Shown: piece by piece, positions 40,996-50,605 of the stretch
Position numbering within the stretch: position 1 is the stretch's first letter
Layout: the number at the start of each line of letters is the position of its first letter
Assembly (NCBI GenBank): GCA_020425125.1
Contig: JAGQRV010000015.1
Coordinates: 94,543-158,542, forward strand
Direction of reading: 5' to 3'
DNA from: Paracoccaceae bacterium
GTDB lineage: Bacteria > Pseudomonadota > Alphaproteobacteria > Rhodobacterales > Rhodobacteraceae
Length of the DNA stretch: 64,000 nucleotides
Notes under the pieces: model-generated
The model's database searches: none
What the model saw: only the letters and a program-made list of their open reading frames with translations
Told to the model about the DNA's origin: nothing
Made by a program: the position numbers and the translations under genes

Positions 40996-41469
40996 TCACT
41001 CGCAGGGCCACGCGGCGGCCTTGCCGAACGCGGGATGGTGGACCTGCGTTCCGGGCGCGATGCCGTAGGTCTCCGCCAGTCCACCGTTGATTTCCAGAAC
41101 GGCGAGGATATCGGTTCCACCCGGGATCGGCGTGTCGTCGAGAGGCACCGCCTGCTCGTGCACGCTGCGCACCACGCCGTCCGCCCCGATGAACACCATA
41201 TCGAGCGGGATCAGCGTGTTGTGCATCCAGAACGCGACGCGCTGAGGCGTGTCGTAGACGAAGAGCATCCCGGCGCCGCGCGCGAGCTTCTCGCGAAACA
41301 TCAGGCCGCGCGAACGTTCCGCCGCATCGTCGGCAATCTCGACCTTGAACGCCGCCTGGCCCCAGTCGCCGCGCAACTCGACGCGGTCCTCGACGCATGC
41401 CGACAGGGCCGGTCCCGCCGCGCTGATCGCCAGCAGCGCGGAAAGCGCCGCGAGGACAGGACGCGACAC
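40996..41469 (-). CDS. DUF192 domain secreted protein
   Basis: A 157-residue protein with a signal peptide (SRPVLAALSALLAISAAG) followed by a DUF192 (PF02643) domain. The family pattern is clear: AERSRGLMFREKLARGAGML, FVYDTPQRVAFWMHNTLIPL, DMVFIGADG, and a closing VLEINGGLAETYGI. The domain is of unknown function and widespread in periplasmic or archaeal proteins. GTG 41469 is chosen because it begins the signal peptide five bases after the stop of the cold-shock gene. An ATG at 41508 would add 13 residues overlapping that gene. The two genes are probably co-transcribed, an arrangement I associate with Rhodobacterales. Confidence 0.88.
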   Translation of the reverse strand: MSRPVLAALSALLAISAAGPALSACVEDRVELRGDWGQAAFKVEIADDAAERSRGLMFREKLARGAGMLFVYDTPQRVAFWMHNTLIPLDMVFIGADGVVRSVHEQAVPLDDTPIPGGTDILAVLEINGGLAETYGIAPGTQVHHPAFGKAAAWPCE

Positions 41470-41473
41470 CGCC

Positions 41474-42001
41474 CTAGACCTTGTGATCGATCGCGTGCTC
41501 CCAGGCACTGACCGTGACTGCCATCAGGCCGCGCCGCCCCTCGACCACGCGCACGCACACGGCCTCGCCCGGTTGAAGGTCGGCAAGCCCCGACCGCCGC
41601 AAGACCTCGATATGGATGAAGATGTCGCCCGGGCGCCCGAACGCGTTGGCAAATCCGAACCCCTTGGCCTTGTCGAACCACTTCACCCGGGCCGGCTCCA
41701 GCGGACCGGCGGAGGATTCGTCGATGGCTTCCACCGCGAAGGCGTGATGATGCTCGTCCTCGGTCAGAACCGGCGGGTCGATGCGCAAGACCTCGACCGC
41801 CTGGCGGCCGCGCGGCGTATCATGCACCGCGACCTCTATGATCGCCCCGTCCGCCACCGAACTCTGGCCGAAATTGCGCAACACGTTGGCATGGAGGAGG
41901 ATGTCCGATCCTCCGCCATCGGCCACGACGAAGCCGAACCCCTTTGCGGGGTCGAACCACTTCACCTGGCCGTGGATGATCTCAGTTTCTTCGGAAGTCA
42001 T
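41474..42001 (-). CDS. Cold-shock protein with two cold-shock domains
   Basis: A 175-residue nucleic-acid-binding protein with two OB-fold cold-shock domains. The first is at residues about 10-78, with RNP-1-like KGFGFVVAD and RNP-2-like DILLHANV. The second is at about 105-172, with KGFGFANAF and DIFIHIEV. The tandem form is common in alphaproteobacteria, unlike the single-domain CspA of E. coli. ATG 42001 ([17 protein letters not shown]) fits the normal domain start; a longer frame to 42067 has no support. It probably acts as an RNA chaperone. The DUF192 gene follows at once. Confidence 0.92.
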   Translation of the reverse strand: MTSEETEIIHGQVKWFDPAKGFGFVVADGGGSDILLHANVLRNFGQSSVADGAIIEVAVHDTPRGRQAVEVLRIDPPVLTEDEHHHAFAVEAIDESSAGPLEPARVKWFDKAKGFGFANAFGRPGDIFIHIEVLRRSGLADLQPGEAVCVRVVEGRRGLMAVTVSAWEHAIDHKV

Positions 42002-42119
42002 GGCTGTATCGCTTAATGAACGTATGTTGCGCCGAAGGGTGAGTAAACCTGGGAGTCCTTCCGTCAAACCGACCTCCCGTTCCGGCCGGTGCCTGACGCC
42101 CCCCTGTCCGGGGCGGGGA

Positions 42120-42725
42120 TCAGGGCCACAATCGAACCACCGACCAAGGTGCCTGGGGGCCGGACCGCGTCCAGCGGAACCGGTCGTGCAGGCGAAATTC
42201 TCCGGCCGACCAGAATTCGATCTCGGCCGGTGTCAGGCGGAAGCCGCCCCAGTGCTCCGGGCGCGGAGGCTCGGAGCCGAGCTCGGCCGAGAGGCGTTCG
42301 ACCTCCTCCGCCAGCAGCGCGCGGCTTTCCAGAACCCGGGATTGCTGGGATGCCCAGGCACCGATGCGGCTTTCCAGCGGACGGCCGCGGAAATAGGCGT
42401 CGGATTGCGCCGCAGAGGCCCGGGCGACCGTTCCGCGTACGCGGATCTGACGGGCCAGCGACTTCCAGTGGATCACGAAGGCGGCCTTGCCGGCCCCCTC
42501 CAGTTCTTGTGATTTGGCACTGCGGTAATTCGTGTAGAATACGAACGCGTCATCCTCGAAGCCACGGATGAGCACGACGCGGACATTCGGCATGCCATTT
42601 TCGTCGACGCTGGCCAGCGCTGCAGCATCCGGATCGCTCGGTTCGGCGGCCCGCGCATCTTCCAGCCAGCGCCGGGCGATGACGAAAGGATCGCTCCCCT
42701 CGAAAATCCCGCTACGCTCGTTCAC
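42120..42725 (-). CDS. pdxH: Pyridoxamine 5'-phosphate oxidase
   Basis: A 201-residue FMN enzyme making pyridoxal 5'-phosphate. Family blocks are [20 protein letters not shown], a [20 protein letters not shown] segment, [22 protein letters not shown] (as [12 protein letters not shown]), HWGGFRLTP and the C-terminal RLHDRFRW...RLWP. The C-terminus ends RLWP rather than the common RLAP. The start is GTG 42725, preceded by a strong GGGGAGGGG. It is divergent from fabI with a 158-base spacer that should carry both promoters. Confidence 0.94.
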   Translation of the reverse strand: MNERSGIFEGSDPFVIARRWLEDARAAEPSDPDAAALASVDENGMPNVRVVLIRGFEDDAFVFYTNYRSAKSQELEGAGKAAFVIHWKSLARQIRVRGTVARASAAQSDAYFRGRPLESRIGAWASQQSRVLESRALLAEEVERLSAELGSEPPRPEHWGGFRLTPAEIEFWSAGEFRLHDRFRWTRSGPQAPWSVVRLWP

Positions 42726-42883
42726 TGGTCCCCTCCCCCCACTCGCACATCACCCCACCGGAAGCCTCGTACACAAAAAGCCCCACGTACAACCATAAGG
42801 CTTCATTGCGGCGCGTACCGCCTTGAAGAACCGCCATCAATCGCCTAAACGGCGGCAATCTTATCGTGCGCGGGGAATGCAGA

Positions 42884-43690
42884 ATGTCAACAAGTCTCAT
42901 GCGCGGCAAGCGTGGCCTGATCATGGGACTTGCCAACGACAAGTCCATCGCTTGGGGAATTGCCAAGACCTGTGCCGATCACGGGGCGGAGCTGGCCTTC
43001 TCCTACCAGGGCGGTCCGCTGAAGAAGCGGGTCGAGCCCCTGACCGCGCAACTGGGTTCAAGCCTGCTGATCGAATGCGACGTGACCGAGCCCGGCTCGC
43101 TCGACCGGTTGTTCGCCGAACTCGGCGAAACCTGGGGCCGGCTCGACTTCGTGGTCCATGCCATCGCCTTCTCCGACAAGAACGAGCTGCGCGGCCGCTA
43201 CGTCGACACGACGCCGGAGAATTTCCGAACCTCCATGGACATTTCGGTCTATTCCTTCACCGCCGTGTGCCAGCGCGCGGCTGCGCTGATGACCGAAGGC
43301 GGATCCTGCGTGACGCTGACCTATTACGGCGCCGAGAAGGTCATGCCGCATTACAACATGATGGGTGTGGCCAAGGCGGCGCTGGAGGCGTCGGTCCGCT
43401 ACCTGGCCGAGGACCTGGGCAAGGACGGGGTGCGCGTGAACGGCATCAGCGCAGGCCCGATCAAGACCCTGGCCGCGTCAGGGATCGGAGATTTCCGCTA
43501 CATCATGAAGTGGAACGAACTCAATTCGCCCCTGCGCCGCAATGTCACGCAGGAAGAGGTTGGCAAGGCCGCGCTTTATCTTCTGTCCGATCTCGGTTCC
43601 GGCACGACGGGCGAGATTCTGCACGTGGATGCAGGCTATCACGTGGTGGGCATGAAGGCGGTGGACGCGCCGGACATTTCCAAGACATGA
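42884..43690 (+). CDS. fabI: Enoyl-[acyl-carrier-protein] reductase (NADH)
   Basis: A 268-residue short-chain dehydrogenase-like reductase for the last step of fatty-acid elongation. The nucleotide-binding motif is the FabI type, GLANDKSIAWGIAK. The catalytic Tyr-x6-Lys is YNMMGVAK, and the preceding LTYYGAEKVMPHYN is diagnostic. The substrate-loop region contains GPIKTLAASGI and FRYIMKWNELNSPLRRNV. ATG 42884 was chosen by alignment to the fold; upstream in-frame ATG adds six residues. The stop overlaps the LysE-family gene (ATGA). This is a triclosan-type FabI by family. Confidence 0.95.
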   Translation: MSTSLMRGKRGLIMGLANDKSIAWGIAKTCADHGAELAFSYQGGPLKKRVEPLTAQLGSSLLIECDVTEPGSLDRLFAELGETWGRLDFVVHAIAFSDKNELRGRYVDTTPENFRTSMDISVYSFTAVCQRAAALMTEGGSCVTLTYYGAEKVMPHYNMMGVAKAALEASVRYLAEDLGKDGVRVNGISAGPIKTLAASGIGDFRYIMKWNELNSPLRRNVTQEEVGKAALYLLSDLGSGTTGEILHVDAGYHVVGMKAVDAPDISKT

Positions 43691-44298
43691 CCTTGGCCGC
43701 CTTCGTTTCGGTGGCGCTGATCCATCTTCTGGCGGCAATTTCTCCGGGACCGTCCTTCGTCGTGTCCGTGCGGACGGCCGTGACCCAGGGGTTCCGGCCC
43801 GCCGCGGGGCTCGCGCTCGGGCTGGGGATCGGTGCGGCGGTCTGGGCGACCGGCGCACTGGCCGGACTCGCACTGCTCTTCAAGGTCGCGCCTCCGGCGC
43901 TCGTGGCGCTGAAGCTTGCCGGGGCGGCGTTCCTTGTCTGGCTCGCCATCACCATGTGGCGCCATGCCGACCGGCCGCTTCCCGTGGCAGCGGCCGCTGC
44001 CCCACCGGGCCTGGCCCGGGCCATCCGCCTCGGCCTTGCCACGCAACTCGCCAACCCGAAGCCCGCGGTTTTCTTCGGCGCCGTCTTCATCGGACTGGTG
44101 CCGCCGGATACGCCTCTTGCGCTGCGGATCGCGCTTCTCGCGGTCATTTTCGTGGACGAGACGCTCTGGTACGTGCTGGTGGCACGTATGTTCTCGTCGC
44201 GGCAGGCACAGGTCGTCTATGGGCGCCTCAAGCGCGGGATCGACCGGGTCTTCGGCGGGCTCATGCTCGCCCTCGCTGTCAAGATGGCGGTGAGCTGA
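43687..44298 (+). CDS. LysE-family exporter
   Basis: A 203-residue inner-membrane translocator with six hydrophobic segments. The family opening is visible as LIHLLAAISPGPSFVVSVRT (the conserved PGP motif), followed by GLGIGAAVWATGALAG. The middle conserved patch is GLATQLANPKPAVFFGAVF. Members export amino acids or homoserine lactone-like compounds; the substrate cannot be assigned. The ATG overlaps the fabI stop by four bases, so expression is coupled. The 3' end overlaps the convergent SRPBCC gene by 20 bases. Confidence 0.9.
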   Translation: MTLAAFVSVALIHLLAAISPGPSFVVSVRTAVTQGFRPAAGLALGLGIGAAVWATGALAGLALLFKVAPPALVALKLAGAAFLVWLAITMWRHADRPLPVAAAAAPPGLARAIRLGLATQLANPKPAVFFGAVFIGLVPPDTPLALRIALLAVIFVDETLWYVLVARMFSSRQAQVVYGRLKRGIDRVFGGLMLALAVKMAVS

Positions 44299-44794
44299 GC
44301 GCTCCGCCGGCCGCGACGCCGGCCCGGCGGCGGCGGATTTCACGCTCAAGCCCCTCTCGGCCGCGCGCCATCGCCCAGCGATGGTTCGCGGAATAGACCG
44401 GCCACAGCAGCGGGGCCATGACCTTCAGCGCCGGCTTCTCCACGTCCACTCGCCAGTCGTAGCGGATATCCGCGATCTCGCCGTCCTGGGCCAGCCGGCA
44501 CCGCCCTTCGCCGGTCAGATCGCCGCTGGCGGCGATCGTCCATCCGCGGGGCGGGTCGGCTGCGATCACCGTGGCCTCCCAGCGCAGTGTGTAGGGAAGC
44601 CAGCCGCGGCTGAGGAACCGCACCTGCCGCCCCAGCCCGGCGTCGTCTCCAGGAGCAACCTCCTCGGCCTCCAGATAGACCTGCCCCCACCAGCGCGGCA
44701 GCGCCGCCACATCCCTGAGGATCGCGCTGACCTCCTCGATGCTGCCCGCCAACCGCCAGTGCGACGTCAGGAGCCGTGCGGTCCGTTCAGCCAT
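44279..44794 (-). CDS. SRPBCC-fold (polyketide cyclase/START-like) protein
   Basis: A 171-residue soluble protein. The pattern is that of a SRPBCC ligand-binding domain: SHWRLAGSIEEVSAILRDVA, LPRWWGQVYLEAEEVAPGDD, GLGRQVRFLSRGWLPYTLRW, a run of beta strands, and a last long helix with KVMAPLLWPVYSANHRWAMA. Function of this subgroup is not established. ATG 44794 is preceded by GGGAAGGGA; a longer frame adds a basic, shadow-like leader. The gene converges with the LysE gene and overlaps its end. Confidence 0.85.
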   Translation of the reverse strand: MAERTARLLTSHWRLAGSIEEVSAILRDVAALPRWWGQVYLEAEEVAPGDDAGLGRQVRFLSRGWLPYTLRWEATVIAADPPRGWTIAASGDLTGEGRCRLAQDGEIADIRYDWRVDVEKPALKVMAPLLWPVYSANHRWAMARGREGLEREIRRRRAGVAAGGALSSPPS

Positions 44795-44909
44795 TCCCTT
44801 CCCCTTCCCGGGTCCGATTTCCAGTCTACGCCTGCGTCGGCATTCACGAAACCGCCGGTTCCCTTCGCCGGCGGCTGCGCTATAGATGCGCGGCAAACGG
44901 AGAAGCGCG

Positions 44910-45410
44910 ATGACCGACAGACTGCCGCACGAAAAGGGCTTCCATGTCAGCTGGGACCAGATTCACCGCGACGCGCGGGCGCTGGCCTGGCGGCTCGACG
45001 GGCACGGCCCCGAGAACGGCGGCTGGCGGGCCATCGTCGCCATCACCCGCGGCGGCATGGCGCCGGCGATGATCGTGGCCCGCGAACTCGACATCCGCAC
45101 CGTCGACACGATCTCGGTCAAGTCGTACGACAACCAGACGCAATCCTCGGCTGCGATCCTGAAGGCGCCTGACGCCGCGCTGATGCGGGATGGCAGCGGC
45201 GTTCTGGTGATCGACGACCTGGTCGACACCGGCAAGACCCTGGCCCTGGTGCGCGAGATGTTCCCCAAGGCGCATTTCGCCACCGTCTACGCCAAGCCGA
45301 AGGGCCGAGCCATGGTCGACACCTATATCACCGAGGTCAGCCAGGACACCTGGATCTTCTTCCCCTGGGACATGGCGCTGCAATACGTCCAGCCCTACCG
45401 GGGCACCTGA
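44910..45410 (+). CDS. gpt: Xanthine phosphoribosyltransferase
   Basis: A 166-residue purine salvage enzyme transferring phosphoribose from PRPP to xanthine/guanine. The PRPP motif is [13 protein letters not shown] (residues about 90-102). The N-terminal PPi loop is [17 protein letters not shown] and the hydrophobic base-binding end is [10 protein letters not shown]. These match the E. coli Gpt type, slightly longer than its 152 residues. ATG 44910 has GGAGAA upstream and begins [15 protein letters not shown], the typical start. It is separated from the ppiD-like gene by 77 bases and may share its transcript. Confidence 0.94.
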   Translation: MTDRLPHEKGFHVSWDQIHRDARALAWRLDGHGPENGGWRAIVAITRGGMAPAMIVARELDIRTVDTISVKSYDNQTQSSAAILKAPDAALMRDGSGVLVIDDLVDTGKTLALVREMFPKAHFATVYAKPKGRAMVDTYITEVSQDTWIFFPWDMALQYVQPYRGT

Positions 45411-45487
45411 GCCCGTCAGACCCGGTTGCCCTGCCCGGGCAAAGCCCATAGATCACCGCAACATCTCGAACCGGAAGGCAGGCGCAC

Positions 45488-47326
45488 ATGGCAGGCAAGG
45501 GCAAGCACGTCATCTACTGGATACTTCTGGTGGTGCTGGTGGCAGGCCTCGGGGGCTTCGGCGTGCGGAACTTCGGCGGCTCTGTCCGCAACGTGGCGAC
45601 GGTGGGCCAGACCGAGATCGACGTCCCGACCTATGCGCGGGCGTTGCAAGCGGAAATGCAGGCCCAGAGCCAGGCGAGCGGCAAGCCCATGACAGGCGCC
45701 GAAGCCCAGGCAGCCGGGGTCGACCGTCAGGTGCTGCAGACGCTGCTCGGCCAGGCCTCGCTTGACGAGGCCGCGCGGATGGCCGGTCTTTCGGTCGGCG
45801 ACGACGCGGTGCGCGAGCAGATCGTGGCGATCCCGGCCTTCCAGGGTGCGGACGGCAAGTTCGACCGCTCGGCCTATGAGATGGCGCTGCAGCGCAACGG
45901 GCTCAGCACGGCGGAATTCGAACATCAGGTGCGGACCGAACTGGCCCGCAACATTCTGCAGGCGGCACTGGTTTCCGGGCTTGCCCCGCAGCCCTCTTAC
46001 GGCGACGCGGTGCTGAAATACCTCGGCGAGAAGGCCGCGATCACCTATGCCCCGGTCGATGCCGCTGCGCTGGACGCGCCGGTGCCGGCACCGACCGAGG
46101 ACGAGATCAAGGCCTTCTACGACGCCAATCCGGATCTCTTCCGGCTGCCCGAGCGCAAGGCGATCACCTATGTCTGGCTGACGCCCGAGATGGTCGCGAG
46201 CCAGGTTCCGGTGGACGACGCCGCACTGCACGCCGCCTATGACGCCCGCCGGGACGAGTTCGTGCGGCCGCCGCGCCGGATGGTCGACCGCCTCGGCTTT
46301 GCCGACGACGCCGCAGCCGAAGCCGCCAAGTCCGCCATCGATTCCGGGCAGACCACGTTCGACCAGCTCCTCGCCGACCGGAAGCTGTCCGAGGAGGACG
46401 TCGATCTGGGCATGGTCGAGCAATCCGACCTGGGTGATGCCGGCCCGGCGGTCTTCGCGCTGGACGATACCGGGGTTGTCGGTCCGCTGCCCTCTCCGGT
46501 CGGTCCGGCGCTGTTCCGGGTCAACGCAATCCTGACGGCACAGGAAACTCCGTTCGAGGAGGCGCGCGCGACCCTTGCCGAGGATCTGCAGCAGGAAGGC
46601 GCCCGCGACCTTCTGGACGGTCAGCGTGAAAAATTGAACGATCTTCTCGCCGGCGGCGCGACGCTTGAGGATCTGGCCGACAAGACGGACATGCAGCTCG
46701 GCCAGATCACCTGGACGGGAAGCGAGGACCAGGGCATCGCCGCCTACGAGGGCTTCCGCACCGCCGCTGAGACGGTGACCGAGGACGACTATCCCGAGAT
46801 CCATTCGCTGGAAGACGGCGCGCTCTATGCCATACGGCTCGACAGCGTGACCCCACCCGAAGTCCCGCCCCTTGCCGACGTCCATGACAAGGCCGCCGAA
46901 CTCGCACAAGCCAAGGCGACGCACGACGCGCTTGTCGCGAAGGCCACGGCGCTGGCGGCACAGGTCTCGGACGGCGGCGACCTCGCCGCGCTCGGGCTCA
47001 CGCCGAAGAGCCTGACCGGCCTGACGCGCCGCGGGGTCATCGCCGAACTTCCGCCCGGGGCGATCGACACTGTCTTCAAGCTTGAACCCGGCAAGGCAGA
47101 TGTGATCGCAGGCGCCGACGACGCTTATGTCGTACGGCTCGACAGCGTGACGCCGCCCGATCCCGCAGCCCCGGAATCCCAGGCGCTGCGTACGGCGGTG
47201 GACAACCAGGCGGCCCAGGGCATCGCGTCGGACCTGCTCACCGCGCTCGCCCAGTCGATCGAGGCGAAGGAAGGGTTCACCATCAATCAGGCCGCGGTCA
47301 ACGCGGTGCACAGCCGGCTGCCATGA
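45488..47326 (+). CDS. PpiD-like SurA-N-terminal/parvulin peptidyl-prolyl isomerase
   Basis: A 612-residue inner-membrane-anchored periplasmic folding factor. One membrane segment is near the N-terminus (VIYWILLVVLVAGLGGFGV, residues 8-26). A SurA_N_3-type helical domain follows (about 35-165) with GADGKFDRSAYEMALQRNGL. The parvulin domain (about 215-350) has LSEEDVDLGMVEQSDLGDAG and VGPLPSPVGPALFRV, followed by a second repeat-like region ending in INQAAVNAVHSRLP. The parvulin part is degenerate compared with active PpiC-type domains, as usual for PpiD. The ATG overlaps nothing upstream, but the stop overlaps trpE (ATGA), an established rhodobacterial gene order. Confidence 0.9.
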   Translation: MAGKGKHVIYWILLVVLVAGLGGFGVRNFGGSVRNVATVGQTEIDVPTYARALQAEMQAQSQASGKPMTGAEAQAAGVDRQVLQTLLGQASLDEAARMAGLSVGDDAVREQIVAIPAFQGADGKFDRSAYEMALQRNGLSTAEFEHQVRTELARNILQAALVSGLAPQPSYGDAVLKYLGEKAAITYAPVDAAALDAPVPAPTEDEIKAFYDANPDLFRLPERKAITYVWLTPEMVASQVPVDDAALHAAYDARRDEFVRPPRRMVDRLGFADDAAAEAAKSAIDSGQTTFDQLLADRKLSEEDVDLGMVEQSDLGDAGPAVFALDDTGVVGPLPSPVGPALFRVNAILTAQETPFEEARATLAEDLQQEGARDLLDGQREKLNDLLAGGATLEDLADKTDMQLGQITWTGSEDQGIAAYEGFRTAAETVTEDDYPEIHSLEDGALYAIRLDSVTPPEVPPLADVHDKAAELAQAKATHDALVAKATALAAQVSDGGDLAALGLTPKSLTGLTRRGVIAELPPGAIDTVFKLEPGKADVIAGADDAYVVRLDSVTPPDPAAPESQALRTAVDNQAAQGIASDLLTALAQSIEAKEGFTINQAAVNAVHSRLP

Positions 47327-48831
47327 ACCTGACCCCGGATTTCGACAGCTTCGCACGCAGCTACGACGCGGGCGGCAACCAGGTGGTCTATACCCGGCTC
47401 GCCGCCGATCTCGACACGCCGGTTTCGCTGATGCTGAAGCTCGGCGAGGCGCGACCCGACACGTTCATGCTGGAATCGGTCACCGGCGGCGAGGTGCGCG
47501 GGCGCTATTCGATCGTCGGCATGAAGCCGGACCTGATCTGGGAATGCCGGGGCACGCAGGCGCGGCTGAACCGGACCGCCCGCTTCGACCGCGATGCCTT
47601 CGTGGACGATCCCCGGCCGCCGCTCGACTCGCTTCGCGCGCTGATCGCCGAAAGCCGGATCGCGATGCCCGACGATCTGCCCGCGGCGGCGGCGGGGCTG
47701 TTCGGCTATCTCGGCTACGACATGATCCGGCTGGTGGAGCGGCTGCCGGATGTGAACCCCGACCCGATCGGGCTGCCCGACGCGGTGCTGATGCGCCCGT
47801 CGGTCGTCGCGGTGCTCGACGGGGTCAAGGGCGAGGTCACGGTGATCGCGCCGGTCTGGCAGAGCGACGGGCAATCGGCCCGCGCCGCCTATGCGCAGGC
47901 CGCGGAACGCGTGATGGATGCGGTCCGCGATCTCGAACGGGTGCCCGCCGGCGAGGGCCGTGCTCTCGGCGAAGCGCGGGAGCCGGGCGAGCCGATCTCG
48001 AACTTCACCAAGCAGGGCTACATGGAAGCTGTGGAGCGGGCGAAGGACTATATCCGCGCCGGCGACATCTTTCAGGTCGTCCCGTCGCAGCGCTGGGCCC
48101 AGCCGTTCCAGCTGCCGCCCTTCGCGCTCTACCGCTCGCTGCGCCGGACCAACCCGTCGCCTTTCATGTTCTTCTTCAATTTCGGCGGGTTCCAGGTCAT
48201 CGGTGCCAGCCCGGAAATCCTCGTCCGCGTGTTCGGCCGGCAGGTCACGATCCGCCCGATTGCCGGGACCCGCCCCCGCGGCGCCACGCCCGAAGAGGAC
48301 AAGGCGCTGGAAGCCGAGCTGCTCGCCGACCCGAAGGAGCGGGCCGAGCATCTGATGCTGCTCGATCTCGGTCGGAACGATACCGGGCGCGTGTCGAAGA
48401 TCGGCACCGTGCACCCCACCGAGCAGTTCGTGATCGAGCGCTACAGCCACGTCATGCATATCGTGTCGAACGTGGTGGGCGAGTTGTCGGACGACCACGA
48501 CGCGCTGTCCGCGCTGCTGGCCGGTCTGCCCGCCGGCACCGTCTCGGGCGCGCCGAAGGTGCGCGCGATGGAGATCATCGACGAGCTGGAGCCGGAAAAG
48601 CGCGGCGTCTATGGCGGCGGCGTGGGGTATTTCGCGGCCAACGGCGACATGGACATGTGCATCGCGCTGCGCACCGCAGTGCTGAAGGATGCAACGCTCT
48701 ACATCCAGGCCGGCGGCGGCGTGGTCTATGACAGCGACCCCGAGGCGGAATGGCAGGAATCGGTGAACAAGGCGCGCGCGATCCGGGCCGCCGCGGCCGA
48801 CGCCGCGCGGTTCTCGACCGGCAATCAGTGA
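47323..48831 (+). CDS. trpE: Anthranilate synthase component I
   Basis: A 502-residue chorismate-binding enzyme. The tryptophan feedback site is ESVTGGEVRGRYSIVG (residues about 47-62). Chorismate-binding blocks are DIFQVVPSQRW, NPSPFMFFFNFGGFQVIGAS, RPIAGTRPRG, RAEHLMLLDLGRNDTGRVS and GTVSGAPKVRAMEIID, all intact. It works with TrpG, encoded about 1.2 kb further on. The gap between them is occupied by an opposite-strand gene whose 3' end overlaps trpE by 7 bases. The start overlaps the ppiD-like stop by four bases, so the genes are translationally linked. Confidence 0.96.
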   Translation: MNLTPDFDSFARSYDAGGNQVVYTRLAADLDTPVSLMLKLGEARPDTFMLESVTGGEVRGRYSIVGMKPDLIWECRGTQARLNRTARFDRDAFVDDPRPPLDSLRALIAESRIAMPDDLPAAAAGLFGYLGYDMIRLVERLPDVNPDPIGLPDAVLMRPSVVAVLDGVKGEVTVIAPVWQSDGQSARAAYAQAAERVMDAVRDLERVPAGEGRALGEAREPGEPISNFTKQGYMEAVERAKDYIRAGDIFQVVPSQRWAQPFQLPPFALYRSLRRTNPSPFMFFFNFGGFQVIGASPEILVRVFGRQVTIRPIAGTRPRGATPEEDKALEAELLADPKERAEHLMLLDLGRNDTGRVSKIGTVHPTEQFVIERYSHVMHIVSNVVGELSDDHDALSALLAGLPAGTVSGAPKVRAMEIIDELEPEKRGVYGGGVGYFAANGDMDMCIALRTAVLKDATLYIQAGGGVVYDSDPEAEWQESVNKARAIRAAAADAARFSTGNQ

Positions 48832-49877
48832 AGCGCGGACACCGGTACGGGCTCGGGCGCGCCGTTCCCTTCCGCGGCAAGCCAGTCTGAAACGCCGGCC
48901 AGCAAGGCCGGATCATCGGCGAGGATCACCGCCACGGCACCGTCCCGTCGCGCGCGCTCCTGCGCGGCGGCGAGCCGCGGGCCGAGATCCGGCGTGGCGC
49001 TCTCGATCCGGTCATAGGCGAGCCACGCCGACAGGCCTGCGTCGCGGGCCGCCAGGAACGGTCCCGGATCGCCCCGGTCGGGAAACAGGATCGGCGCGCC
49101 GGGTGCCCCCATGTCGCGCCAGCCATCCCCAAGGGCCAGCAGCGTCTCGACGCCCGCGGGTCCGTTGTCGTCTTCCGACGCGACGGTCCGCACCCAGCCC
49201 GGCACGGCAGCGCCATCCGGACGCGTGGTCACGACGACAAAGGCAATGCGTGCCCGGCGCGGCGCCTCTTCTGTCACCGCCACCGACCCGCTGGTCATCT
49301 CGTCCTCCGGCCGAAAATTCTCATCATCGGCCGGTGCGATAACGATGACGCCTGCACGCTCGTCGGGCGTCGCATCCGCGGGACTTTCGCCGGGCTCCAA
49401 CGGCATTCTGGCAGCCTCCGCCGCTACCGCAGCGCTGCCATCCGGGCCCGGAGCGCCCGGATCCTGATCCGACGCCGGCGGTTGCGAGGCAGGCTCCGAC
49501 GCTGCCACACGCCGGTCGTCAGGCTTCGCCGCGATCTCCGGATCCGCTGCCGGTGCGGCATTTGCAGCGCCCGAAGAACGGGACGGCACCGGTGCCAGCG
49601 TGACTTGCGGCCCGCGCGGCGCAGTCACATGAGGAATCTGCGCGGCTTCCGCCGTGCCCGGGGCTGCGTCAGCCGAATGCGGTGCGACTGGCAAATGCGG
49701 ACCGACAGGGGCTGCCGGCATGGCGTCGAGCCCGGTCGGCGCCGTCGCGACGACGTGGGCTTCGATCGGATCGGGCGGCGGCTCCCGCCAGCGGTCAATC
49801 GCCAGTGCCGCGAGGACCAGCACCAGTCCGCCGACGACAAGGCCCCAGAACGACCCAGCCAATAGACCCCGTATCAC
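48825..49877 (-). CDS. Membrane-anchored protein with divergent polysaccharide deacetylase-like C-terminus
   Basis: A 350-residue protein with an N-terminal membrane segment (SFWGLVVGGLVLVLAALAI, about 8-26). A long Ala/Pro/Gly-rich linker follows (about 30-210), then a C-terminal domain of about 140 residues (RARIAFVVVTTRPDGA to VPVSALH). The end of the domain resembles the C-terminal half of the divergent polysaccharide deacetylase family (PF04748). The expected N-terminal strand with the I.D.G metal-site motif is not visible, so the domain may be reduced or inactive. GTG 49877 was chosen as it begins VIRGLLAGSFWG; a longer frame adds a charged leader. It lies opposite to the trp genes, between trpE and trpG. 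Confidence 0.7.
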   Translation of the reverse strand: MIRGLLAGSFWGLVVGGLVLVLAALAIDRWREPPPDPIEAHVVATAPTGLDAMPAAPVGPHLPVAPHSADAAPGTAEAAQIPHVTAPRGPQVTLAPVPSRSSGAANAAPAADPEIAAKPDDRRVAASEPASQPPASDQDPGAPGPDGSAAVAAEAARMPLEPGESPADATPDERAGVIVIAPADDENFRPEDEMTSGSVAVTEEAPRRARIAFVVVTTRPDGAAVPGWVRTVASEDDNGPAGVETLLALGDGWRDMGAPGAPILFPDRGDPGPFLAARDAGLSAWLAYDRIESATPDLGPRLAAAQERARRDGAVAVILADDPALLAGVSDWLAAEGNGAPEPVPVSALH

Positions 49878-50023
49878 GCCCGCTTCCCGGCCTTTACCGG
49901 CCGCTCCTTGCCTGCCCGCCGCCCTTGCTAGCTGCTTCGCCGGGCCTTGACCACCCGCGTCAGACCTGAGCACATGCGGACCTGCCGGGACCATACCGGA
50001 CGCGGACGGAACGGGGCCAGCCG

Positions 50024-50601
<578 letters not shown>

Positions 50602-50605
<4 letters not shown>

